The notes under the pieces were generated by a model that saw nothing but the letters and a program-made list of their open reading frames with translations, was not told the origin of the DNA and did not search any database. Of a stretch of DNA of 5,514 nucleotides, positions 1 through 4,529 are shown piece after piece; position 1 is the stretch's first letter, and every line of letters begins with the position of its first letter. The position numbers and the translations under genes were made by a program. Origin of the DNA: an uncultured Desulfobacteraceae bacterium (GTDB lineage: Bacteria > Desulfobacterota > Desulfobacteria > Desulfobacterales > UBA2174); NCBI GenBank assembly GCA_937982505.1, contig CALJLV010000049.1:1-5514 (forward strand), written 5' to 3'.

Positions 1-161
1 GTTCCTCCAAATTGAACCACATGTTTTTTAAGATTAGATTTGTACTCTTCTTCTGATATTTCCTTCCCGTTTGGCGAGAAGTATCTGTCTCCATACGACA
101 ATGCAGGTGAAAAAATAGCATACAAAACAACGGGAAGAATATAAACAAATAATTTTGTCAT
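1..161 (-). CDS. Small exported protein, N-terminal part (runs off left edge)
   Basis: The minus strand reads ATG at 161-159 and stays open to the window edge, giving 53 complete codons. The first 23 or so residues form a typical Sec signal peptide: a Lys at position 3, a hydrophobic core (residues 4-17, LFVYILPVVLYAIF), then SPALS followed by YGDRYF. An A-L-S motif at residues 20-22 is a plausible signal peptidase I site, and no lipobox cysteine is present. The visible mature part is polar and charged (an EISEEEYK-type helix around residues 35-45), suggesting a periplasmic or secreted protein. A perfect AGGAGG lies 9 bases before the ATG, which fixes the start. The family is not recognised. 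The AT-rich codon use differs sharply from the GC-rich genes to the right, so this gene has a different origin from the plus-strand cluster, and it points away from it. Confidence 0.72.
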   Translation of the reverse strand, partial: MTKLFVYILPVVLYAIFSPALSYGDRYFSPNGKEISEEEYKSNLKKHVVQFGG

Positions 162-170
162 TTGCTTTTT

Positions 171-176
171 CCTCCT
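171..176 (-). promoter_or_regulatory. Ribosome binding site of the exported protein
   Basis: CCTCCT on the plus strand is AGGAGG on the minus strand, 9 bases before the ATG at 161. It is the main evidence that this truncated frame is a real gene. Confidence 0.75.
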
Positions 177-192
177 ATATCATTGACCCATC

Positions 193-221
193 GTTATCTA
201 ATGTGAATATGTAAAGCACAA
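193..221 (-). promoter_or_regulatory. Possible promoter of the exported protein
   Basis: On the minus strand TTGTGC (221-216) and GATAAC (198-193) are separated by 17 bases and lie just upstream of the ribosome binding site. The -35 match is poor and the resulting leader would be short, so this is a weak candidate. Partly upstream of it is an inverted repeat ATCAC-CGTCA-GTGAT (223-237) that could be an operator, again without support beyond its symmetry. Confidence 0.22.
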
Positions 222-237
222 AATCACCGTCAGTGAT

Positions 238-560
238 GTAAATCGTCATTAAAAAATTCGATCTGAACAACAGCTAATATAGCCCGTACCAATATAAATC
301 CTCGCTGTCAATAGCCGGTAACCAAAGTGGTGATGGCCTATAGGGCCTTTTTCTCACAGCCTCTTTTAATGTGCCACTTTTTAGTGGGTTTCATTTACCA
401 ATCGACTGATTTTCGAGCACTCAGGAAATCCCTCCATTCACCCCAACGATTGTCAACGCTTACAATCCCCATCATAGTCGGATATTTTAAACCCGCCAAA
501 TTTATCGCCTTTATCACCAAGCATCTATGAGGGTGGGATAGGTCAAATGCAGCAGTTATA
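238..560. other. AT-rich intergenic stretch, no gene seen
   Basis: This stretch separates the divergent left gene from the plus-strand cluster. The only open frame of note (327-530, plus) has no ribosome binding site and no recognisable protein features. Two small T-loop or T-followed hairpins occur, GGCC-TATAG-GGCC then five T (near 334-351) and CCACT-TTTT-AGTGG (374-387). Both stems are only 4-5 bp, too weak to call terminators. Base composition changes from AT-rich to GC-rich between about 540 and 560, which may mark the edge of the inserted element. Confidence 0.5.
450..478 (+). promoter_or_regulatory. Possible promoter for the radC-type gene
   Basis: TTGTCA (450-455) and CATAGT (473-478) are separated by exactly 17 bases, matching 5 of 6 and 4 of 6 bases of the sigma-70 consensus. 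Transcription from here would start near 485 and give a leader of about 170 bases that includes the structured element at 561-615. This is inferred from consensus only. AT-rich DNA often yields such matches by chance. Confidence 0.3.
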
Positions 561-620
561 GCCCCCCACCGAGGGGGTACCCCCGAAGGGCTGTCGCTTT
601 TGCGATGGCCCTTTTGTCGT
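561..620 (+). ncRNA. Structured leader, candidate radC-type RNA motif
   Basis: Within the leader of the RadC/JAB gene, GGGCTGTCGC (588-597) pairs with GCGATGGCCC (602-611) across a TTTT loop, a 10-bp stem with two G-U pairs. Four T follow it. Just upstream, CCCCC (563-567) can pair with GGGGG (573-577) around a 5-base loop, and that same G run starts a perfect palindrome GGGGGTACCCCC (573-584). A further C run (632-636) lies just before the ribosome binding site. A conserved cis-regulatory 'radC RNA motif' upstream of radC, anti-restriction and other DNA-acting genes has been described in Proteobacteria. Position and hairpin followed by T-rich sequence fit it, but I recall only its general form. 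The 3' hairpin could also act as an attenuator-like terminator. Confidence 0.5.
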
Positions 621-655
621 TCTGACCCCGTCCCCCAGCAGAAAGGAGACCGTCA

Positions 656-1186
656 ATGAAGCAATTGGACCTGTTCCAGGGTGCCGGTTCCATCCCGGCA
701 TCCTCCAAGTTCGTCAGTTCCTATCGCATCGCCCTGGTGAGAGACCGGCCGCTGCCCTTCGGTCAGCCCACCCTCAACAACAGCCAGGACGCCCAGGCCA
801 TCGTCAAGACCCTCATCGAGAAGATGGGTCAAAGCGACCGTGAGCAACTGGTGGTGATTCTGCTCAACGCCAAGAATGAGGTTGTGGGGGTAAACCTTGT
901 CAGCACCGGGGGCATCAGTTCGGCGCCGGTATGCCCCCGTGAGGTCCTCAAGCCCGCCATTTTGGTAAACGCTTCGGCCATCATCATCGCCCACAACCAC
1001 CCCTCCGGCCATGTGGAGCCGAGTGCCGACGACCACCACCTGACCGAGAAAATCATCCAGGCATCCACGCTCATCGGGTTCACCGTCCACGAGCACATCA
1101 TCGTCTCGATGCACGACGAGCGGTATTTCAGCTTCGCCGACAACGGCATCATCAGAGGCATCTACGACACCCTCCGCGACCGCTGA
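656..1186 (+). CDS. radC: RadC-like JAB (MPN+) domain protein
   Basis: This 176-residue protein is a short RadC of the kind common on mobile elements, lacking the helix-hairpin-helix N-terminus of chromosomal RadC. The JAMM metal site is intact: Glu63 in DREQLVV, the HNHPSG motif (His113 and His115), and Ser123 with Asp126 in PSADD. JAMM domains of this type coordinate zinc in metallopeptidases. The function of RadC itself is unsettled, and an early link to DNA repair has not held up firmly. Residues 1-45 are divergent, and 46-172 cover the JAB fold. The start is set by AAAGGAG at 642-648, 7 bases before ATG. A structured leader precedes it. It heads a plus-strand run of small Cys-rich genes and recombination genes, which suits an element-borne accessory role. 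The symbol is given by family; it is not the chromosomal orthologue. Confidence 0.9.
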   Translation: MKQLDLFQGAGSIPASSKFVSSYRIALVRDRPLPFGQPTLNNSQDAQAIVKTLIEKMGQSDREQLVVILLNAKNEVVGVNLVSTGGISSAPVCPREVLKPAILVNASAIIIAHNHPSGHVEPSADDHHLTEKIIQASTLIGFTVHEHIIVSMHDERYFSFADNGIIRGIYDTLRDR

Positions 1187-1198
1187 CCCACCCGCCGA

Positions 1199-1216
1199 GA
1201 ACGGTTCATTCCGTTC
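1199..1216. repeat. Small inverted repeat after the radC-type gene
   Basis: GAACGG (1199-1204) and CCGTTC (1211-1216) form a 6-bp stem with a TTCATT loop in the 69-bp gap between genes. No T run follows, so it is not a convincing terminator. It might stabilise the transcript or be chance. Confidence 0.3.
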
Positions 1217-1255
1217 CCGGGACCAATCCGAACCAAACCCACGAAAGGAGCGCCT

Positions 1256-1471
1256 ATGGCCTACACACCCGAGTTGTCCCGTCAATCCTCATCCACCCTG
1301 CGCCGGATCGCCTGGGCCTTGGACCTGCCCATGACCGAGACCATCGAGCGGGTCTTCGAGCACCTGCCCTGCATCCTCGACCGCCGGAAGGTCTGCGATG
1401 CCTGCCGGGACCGGTCCAAGTGCGAGACCTGTGCCTTCAACCCCATCAACAAGAAAGGAGCAACATCATGA
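1256..1471 (+). CDS. Small Cys-rich putative zinc-binding protein (71 aa)
   Basis: The family is not recognised. The first 38 residues look largely helical (STLRRIAWALDLPMTETIERVFEHL), with a pattern that could suit a small DNA- or protein-binding helix bundle. The C-terminal part holds a compact CxxC-x5-CxxC knuckle (Cys47, Cys50, Cys56, Cys59), with another Cys at 39, so metal binding is likely. AAAGGAG at 1244-1250 lies 5 bases before the ATG. Its stop overlaps the next gene's start as ATGA (1468-1471), so the two are probably translationally coupled. GC-rich codon use and the shared ribosome binding site style agree with its neighbours. Calling it a regulator or an adaptor would be guesswork. 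Confidence 0.75.
   Translation: MAYTPELSRQSSSTLRRIAWALDLPMTETIERVFEHLPCILDRRKVCDACRDRSKCETCAFNPINKKGATS
1454..1460 (+). promoter_or_regulatory. Ribosome binding site inside the upstream gene
   Basis: AAAGGAG lies 7 bases before ATG at 1468 and within the 3' end of the preceding gene. It fixes the start of the next protein at 1468 rather than at the upstream in-frame ATG at 1420, which has no comparable site. Confidence 0.75.
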
Positions 1472-1680
1472 CCCTGCCCGGAGAGTGCGTCAACGACACC
1501 CAGACCGTCTGCTACGAGTGCGGGACCGCGTTGACCATCGGCGTCCATCGTTCTGCGGCTGGCCATTACATCGGCTTTTTCTGCCCCAACTGCGGGCCTT
1601 ACAGCCGTGAGAGCGGGTACTACCCCACCTTCGAGAAAGCCCAGCAGGCGCTTGATAGCGGTGCCTACTGGCGGATGTAA
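1468..1680 (+). CDS. Small zinc-ribbon protein (70 aa)
   Basis: The protein holds a classic zinc ribbon: CYEC (Cys15, Cys18) and CPNC (Cys39, Cys42) separated by 20 residues. The loop between them is rich in aromatic and hydrophobic residues (HYIGFF), consistent with the beta-hairpins of this fold. The tail (residues 51-70, YYPTFEKAQQALDSGAYWRM) looks like one helix with an aromatic end. Such ribbons bind nucleic acid or protein partners; no specific family is recognised. The start at 1468 is chosen because of AAAGGAG at 1454-1460 and the ATGA overlap with the upstream stop, which implies coupled translation. An alternative start at 1420 would add 16 residues lying wholly inside the previous gene. 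A 79-bp gap with a possible terminator follows. Confidence 0.78.
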   Translation: MTLPGECVNDTQTVCYECGTALTIGVHRSAAGHYIGFFCPNCGPYSRESGYYPTFEKAQQALDSGAYWRM

Positions 1681-1689
1681 GGACCGACC

Positions 1690-1721
1690 GCTTGCCAAGA
1701 GGAACGCTGGCAGGCCTTCTT
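1690..1721 (+). terminator. Possible weak terminator or attenuator
   Basis: GCTTGCCA (1690-1697) pairs with TGGCAGGC (1708-1715), an 8-bp stem with one G-U pair and a 10-base loop, followed by CTTCTT (1716-1721). It sits 9 bases past the stop of the zinc-ribbon gene. The T tract is interrupted by C, so termination would be partial at best. Confidence 0.4.
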
Positions 1722-1759
1722 AAACGTCCAAGCCGGACAAGACCTGAAAGGAATGCACC

Positions 1760-2011
1760 ATGTGTGAAAATCGTGTGATCGCTGGATACCAGCAATTCAA
1801 CGGAAAGCTGGAGCCCGTCGAGGTTCAGTGCGGGGACTTGTTGCCCTTCGGCTTTGGCGGGGTGAGGGTCGTGCTGTGCTCCGCGTGCGATGAACAGGCC
1901 CGAAAGCAGTACCCCCAGGGGTGGCGGATCAGCCCCGGTGACCTGTGTGTCCACGGCCGCTACCATGACCCCGCCGGACGCGATTGTGCCTGCCCCTACT
2001 GCGAAGAGTAG
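1760..2011 (+). CDS. Small Cys-rich putative zinc protein (83 aa)
   Basis: The protein has eight cysteines in 83 residues: positions 2, 24, 40, 43, 63, 76, 78 and 81. The middle has a CSAC pair (40, 43), and the C-terminus has a compact cluster, CVHGRYHDPAGRDCACPYC (63-81) including two histidines, so one or two zinc sites are likely. The PQGWxxxPGDxCxHG pattern with a terminal Cys cluster resembles small uncharacterised proteins I associate with mobile elements, but I cannot name a family. AAAGGA at 1747-1752 lies 7 bases before ATG. The gene stands 79 bp after the zinc-ribbon gene and 80 bp before the annealase candidate, all on one strand. The cytoplasm is the expected location, since there is no signal peptide or membrane segment. 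Confidence 0.76.
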   Translation: MCENRVIAGYQQFNGKLEPVEVQCGDLLPFGFGGVRVVLCSACDEQARKQYPQGWRISPGDLCVHGRYHDPAGRDCACPYCEE

Positions 2012-2077
2012 CCCACGATATTCCAGCCCAAGTCCATTACTGCCGTACCATCCGATTTCATCCACCATCACAACACG

Positions 2078-2084
2078 AAAGGAG
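2078..2084 (+). promoter_or_regulatory. Ribosome binding site deciding the annealase start
   Basis: AAAGGAG lies 7 bases before ATG at 2092. The same frame is open back to 1984, but that region overlaps the previous gene and has no such site, so 2092 is the better start. Confidence 0.8.
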
Positions 2085-2091
2085 CATCATC

Positions 2092-3090
2092 ATGGAGACC
2101 CAGACCTACGAAGAAAAGAAGAACACCCACCCGGTGGAAGTGCCCATTCAGTTGCCTGCTGAAATCATGGAGAGGCTTTCGCATCTTCCGCCCGCCGCGG
2201 CCCCGATGGATTGGCCGGTGGAGCGGTTCACCCAGGCCCTTGGACGGCGCGAATCCAACCGCCAGGCCCTTCTTGCCTGGATCGCCGGCAACCTCAAGCA
2301 GGGCGTCGACTTCGGGCGCATCCACGTCATCGGCAAGGACAAGTGCCAGTTCGCCAAAGAGGGCCGCGCCTACCAGTGCGACAATTCCAGGCACTGGAGC
2401 AAGCCGAGCCTGTGGAAGCCCGGTGCCGAGAAAATCTGTGGCATGCTCGGGCTGGTGCCCAAGTTTCCCAACATCAGCGAGTACGAAAAGGCGGCCCTTA
2501 CCGGCGTGGACATCAAGGTGATCCTGCTCAAGTGCGAGCTTCATACCAGCACGGGGTTCGTGGCTGCCGAGGGCACAGGTGCCCGGGCTCTGGCCCAGGA
2601 TAGCGGTGACATCAACAAGAGCCTGAAGATGGCGGAAAAGTCCGCCCACATCGATGCCACCTTGCGCGTGGCGGGGCTGTCCGAAATCTTCACCCAGGAC
2701 CTGGAGGACATGCTCCAGAATTTCGGAGCAACCCAAACCATCCCGCCTGACGATACCGCTTCGGTGCCCCCGCAACAGACCACTGGCACTCAGTCCCAGC
2801 CGCCCCCCAGACCGCCCGAAAGCCAGCCTGCGGGCAGTCGTCCCGCCAACAGCTCCCACAACGGCAACGGTCGCAACCCGCCCAATAACGGCCAGCAGGG
2901 AAACGGTGCGGCAAACGGGGGCAACCGCATCACCGGCAAGCAGTACTCCTTCATCATGGACCTGATGAAACAGGCCTCGATGACCAAGGGCGAGCTCAAC
3001 AAGCACTGCGTCGAGGCATACGGGTCCGTGGTCGATCACATCAGCCGCGGCGATGCGTCCAGCCTCATCGACTGGCTGCGTAGCCGGTAG
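2092..3090 (+). CDS. Probable ssDNA-annealing/recombination protein with disordered linker
   Basis: This 332-residue protein has three parts. Residues 30-212 are the core: a helical start, then WKPGAEKICGMLGL (108-121), a strand-rich part (IKVILLKCEL, GFVAAEGTGAR) and DINKSLKMAEKSAHIDATL (173-191), ending SEIFTQDLEDML. Combined 'WKPGAEK...GEG.G...N.A.KMA.KSA..DA.L' signatures occur in phage and element proteins thought to act as single-strand annealing proteins (Rad52/Sak-like), which load on resected ends. Residues 214-278 are a Pro/Gln/Gly/Asn-rich linker, clearly disordered. Residues 279-332 form a small helical tail domain (TGKQYSFIMDLMKQ to SSLIDWLRSR), common in such proteins. Start and linkage support an operon with the small zinc proteins, and a RecB-like nuclease follows. 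The annealase call is inference. A general ssDNA-binding role is the main alternative. Confidence 0.65.
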   Translation: METQTYEEKKNTHPVEVPIQLPAEIMERLSHLPPAAAPMDWPVERFTQALGRRESNRQALLAWIAGNLKQGVDFGRIHVIGKDKCQFAKEGRAYQCDNSRHWSKPSLWKPGAEKICGMLGLVPKFPNISEYEKAALTGVDIKVILLKCELHTSTGFVAAEGTGARALAQDSGDINKSLKMAEKSAHIDATLRVAGLSEIFTQDLEDMLQNFGATQTIPPDDTASVPPQQTTGTQSQPPPRPPESQPAGSRPANSSHNGNGRNPPNNGQQGNGAANGGNRITGKQYSFIMDLMKQASMTKGELNKHCVEAYGSVVDHISRGDASSLIDWLRSR

Positions 3091-3245
3091 TTCGAAGCAT
3101 CATCAAGCTCCATTAGTAGCAACCCCCTCCCGCCGAGCCGCCCGGGCTCATCAGGGCTATTCTGAGTAGCCTCCCTCCGGCATCGATGCCTGTCTGACGA
3201 AGTTTCGTAGCACTTCCCGACAACCCAACAAATCCAACCCAAGAG

Positions 3246-3285
3246 GGGCGGTCTGTCTTCGCGACGGGCTGCCCTTCTTGCGTTC
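3246..3285 (+). ncRNA. Hairpin leader resembling the one before radC
   Basis: GGGCGGTCTGTC (3246-3257) pairs with GACGGGCTGCCC (3263-3274) around a TTCGC loop: a 12-bp stem with three G-U pairs, then TTCTTGCGTTC. The hairpin at 588-611 has the same plan: GGGC at the base, TGTC then a short T-rich loop, GCCC to close, then TTTTGTCGTTC. The tail and base of both are alike while inner stem bases differ, as expected of a conserved structure. Both sit shortly before an AAAGGA-type ribosome binding site. A shared leader RNA type is inferred. Confidence 0.48.
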
Positions 3286-3289
3286 GGGG

Positions 3290-3295
3290 AAAGGA
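3290..3295 (+). promoter_or_regulatory. Ribosome binding site of the nuclease gene
   Basis: AAAGGA lies 9 bases before ATG at 3305. It favours that start over an in-frame TTG at 3278, which lies within the tail of the leader hairpin. Confidence 0.65.
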
Positions 3296-3304
3296 AAAAC
3301 AGTC

Positions 3305-4135
3305 ATGACCAGAGCCCAAGCATTGGCAGACTTTCAAACCGCCCTGCACATCAGCCACAGCCAGATCTTCACCTACCTTGGCTGTTCGCTCAAATACCGC
3401 TTCCAGTACGTCGAGCAGCGACCGCCCGAGCGCGTCAGCATCGCCCTGCCGTTCGGTTCGGCCGTGCATTCGGGCATCGAGCGCTTCTATCGCAGCATCA
3501 AGGACAAGGGGGCGGTCGAGCCCCTGGAAACCATTCTGGAGGTGTTTGAAAATTGCCTGACGGTGGAGTTGGACAAGCGGAAGGCACCGATCCTCTACAA
3601 GAAGGAAACACCCGACCGCGGATCGGTCATCGAGATGGGAAAAGGCTTGCTCAAAGCATTCTACGAGGGCATCGACCTGACCGGCTTCGAGGTGGTGGAT
3701 GTCGAACTGCCCCTGACCGCCCGGCTTTACACCGAGGACGGCCAGCCCACCGATCTGATGGTCACCGGTATTCTGGATGTGGTGCTCAAGGATGCCGTCG
3801 GCAACATCGTCGCCGTAGACAACAAGACCGCCAAGAATCCCTATGCCCAGCAGACCGTGGACGAGGACCTTCAACTTTCAAGTTACGCCTACCTGCTGGC
3901 TTCCAACCGTTACGTTCTTCCCACCGCTGACGTCTATTGCCGTTTTGATGTGATGAGGAAGTTGAAGACCCCGAAGTTCGAACAGCTCTACACCATCCGC
4001 ACCGCGGCCCATCGCCGCCGGTTCGCCAAGATCGCCAACGCCGTGCTGGCGGGCATCGACGCCCGGGTGTTCGTGCCGTGCAAGTCCTGGCTGTGCAGCG
4101 ACTGCCAGTACGCCAAGGCGTGCGGGGAATGGTAG
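3305..4135 (+). CDS. RecB/Cas4-like PD-(D/E)XK nuclease with Fe-S cysteines
   Basis: This 276-residue protein shows the RecB-family nuclease motifs in order: His55 in AVHSGIERFY, Asp158 in GILDVVL, the Asp172-Asn-Lys174 metal/catalytic pair in VAVDNKTAK, and the QxxxY motif Gln190-Tyr194 (QLSSYAYLL). Four cysteines are placed as in AddB and Cas4: Cys27 in YLGCSLKYRF near the N-terminus and Cys264, Cys267 and Cys273 (CxxC-x5-C) at the C-terminus, which in those enzymes bind a 4Fe-4S cluster that staples the fold together. Such proteins degrade or resect DNA ends. There is no helicase domain, so it would act alone or with a partner. It lies directly after the annealase candidate, suggesting an exonuclease-annealase pair. 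Cas4 is an alternative by fold, but no CRISPR genes are near. The substrate is unknown. Confidence 0.85.
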   Translation: MTRAQALADFQTALHISHSQIFTYLGCSLKYRFQYVEQRPPERVSIALPFGSAVHSGIERFYRSIKDKGAVEPLETILEVFENCLTVELDKRKAPILYKKETPDRGSVIEMGKGLLKAFYEGIDLTGFEVVDVELPLTARLYTEDGQPTDLMVTGILDVVLKDAVGNIVAVDNKTAKNPYAQQTVDEDLQLSSYAYLLASNRYVLPTADVYCRFDVMRKLKTPKFEQLYTIRTAAHRRRFAKIANAVLAGIDARVFVPCKSWLCSDCQYAKACGEW

Positions 4136-4150
4136 AGCGGTAGGAACGAG

Positions 4151-4185
4151 GAGCCCCGGTGGTGCGGTGAGAGCTGCCGGGGCTC
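4151..4185. repeat. Perfect 9-bp inverted repeat after the nuclease gene
   Basis: GAGCCCCGG (4151-4159) and CCGGGGCTC (4177-4185) flank a 17-base spacer, 15 bases past the nuclease stop. The stem is GC-rich and could form a stable 3'-end hairpin, but it is followed by AAAAT rather than T on the plus strand and has no T run on the other strand. It is therefore not a standard intrinsic terminator. A 3'-end stabiliser or a protein-binding palindrome fits equally well. Confidence 0.5.
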
Positions 4186-4189
4186 AAAA

Positions 4190-4341
4190 TCGTCGTGACA
4201 ATCGGACATGAGGGTGAAAATGTAATCGGGTGTCTCGGCATTACGTTCTGACCACCAGGCAGTTGGTCCATCCCTGTTCATTACAATCCGACCGTCTGGG
4301 CAGTTTGTATCATGCTATTCGTCATGACAATCGGACATCAG
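4190..4341. repeat. Degenerate 40-45 bp direct-repeat array before the primase
   Basis: The motif TGACAATCGGACAT occurs exactly at 4196-4209 and 4325-4338; the surrounding 23 bases match at 21 positions. Weaker relatives lie between: TGTAATCGGGTGT (4221-4233), CATTACGTTCTGACC (4239-4253) and CATTACAATCCGACC (4279-4293). The last two start longer units (4239-4278 and 4279-4319) that agree over much of their length, both containing a GG(G)CAGTT. Core positions are spaced about 24, 21, 40 and 44 bases apart, near whole or double multiples of two helical turns. Such arrays are known as iterons, operators, partition sites, or the multiple transposase sites at ends of IS21-, Tn7- and Mu-like elements. 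No transposase lies in the window. Confidence 0.6.
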
Positions 4342-4529
4342 CGTCAGACCGTCATGGGGTGTCAGGAAGGATGAAGTTTGTTTTCAGGCTGATACAGAAG
4401 AATTGACGATGATGACGGTTACTTGGCGAAAATCCGATAATGGTTGCGAAGCGGGCAAGTAGACTGTACCGTGCCCATGCCCACACGATGTTGTTAATGC
4501 GCCATCACTGCCATGGCCGGAAGCATCCG
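4342..4529 (+). promoter_or_regulatory. Region before the primase, weak promoter only
   Basis: After the repeat array nothing coding is supported. GATAAT (4436-4441) is a good -10 hexamer, with ATGACG (4412-4417) 18 bases upstream as a poor -35. Transcription from there would start near 4448 and give an 80-base leader. The primase frame is open back to 4416, with in-frame ATG codons at 4440, 4488 and 4497, none preceded by a good ribosome binding site. Confidence 0.3.

Larger units (their letters stand above)
3091..3304 (+). promoter_or_regulatory. Structured leader of the nuclease gene
   Basis: This 214-bp gap holds several symmetric elements: GAGCC-GCCCG-GGCTC (near 3135-3149), the perfect palindrome GGCATCGATGCC (3179-3190), and ACGAA-GT-TTCGT (3197-3208). 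Closest to the gene is the strong hairpin described separately. No clear sigma-70 promoter is visible, so the nuclease could be read through from upstream or use a promoter not recognisable here. Confidence 0.4.

Noticed and set aside
327..530. 67-residue plus-strand open frame in the AT-rich left part
   Set aside because: It starts with GTG without a ribosome binding site, has no recognisable domain, and lies across two small hairpins; most likely chance.
618..627. CGTTCTGACC shared with 4244-4253, as if the repeat array also occurred at the radC leader
   Set aside because: A single 10-base match is expected by chance in 5.5 kb, and the flanks do not match.
653..1285. 210-residue minus-strand open frame opposite the radC-type gene
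   Set aside because: Antisense shadow; the plus strand has the complete JAMM motif.
2068..3039. 323-residue minus-strand open frame opposite the annealase candidate
   Set aside because: It is an antisense shadow caused by GC-rich third codon positions; the plus-strand protein has clear domain structure and a ribosome binding site.
3113..3874. 253-residue minus-strand open frame opposite the nuclease
   Set aside because: The plus strand encodes all RecB-family motifs in order; the minus-strand product shows no coherent family features.
3988..4281. 97-residue minus-strand open frame running through the repeats
   Set aside because: It overlaps the nuclease's 3' end and the inverted repeat, lacks a ribosome binding site, and its sequence is a translation of the repeat array.
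4190..4341. CRISPR array reading of the repeats before the primase
   Set aside because: Repeats are degenerate, unevenly spaced and lack unique spacers of constant length; no cas1 or cas2 is present, and the nearby Cas4-like nuclease alone is not enough.
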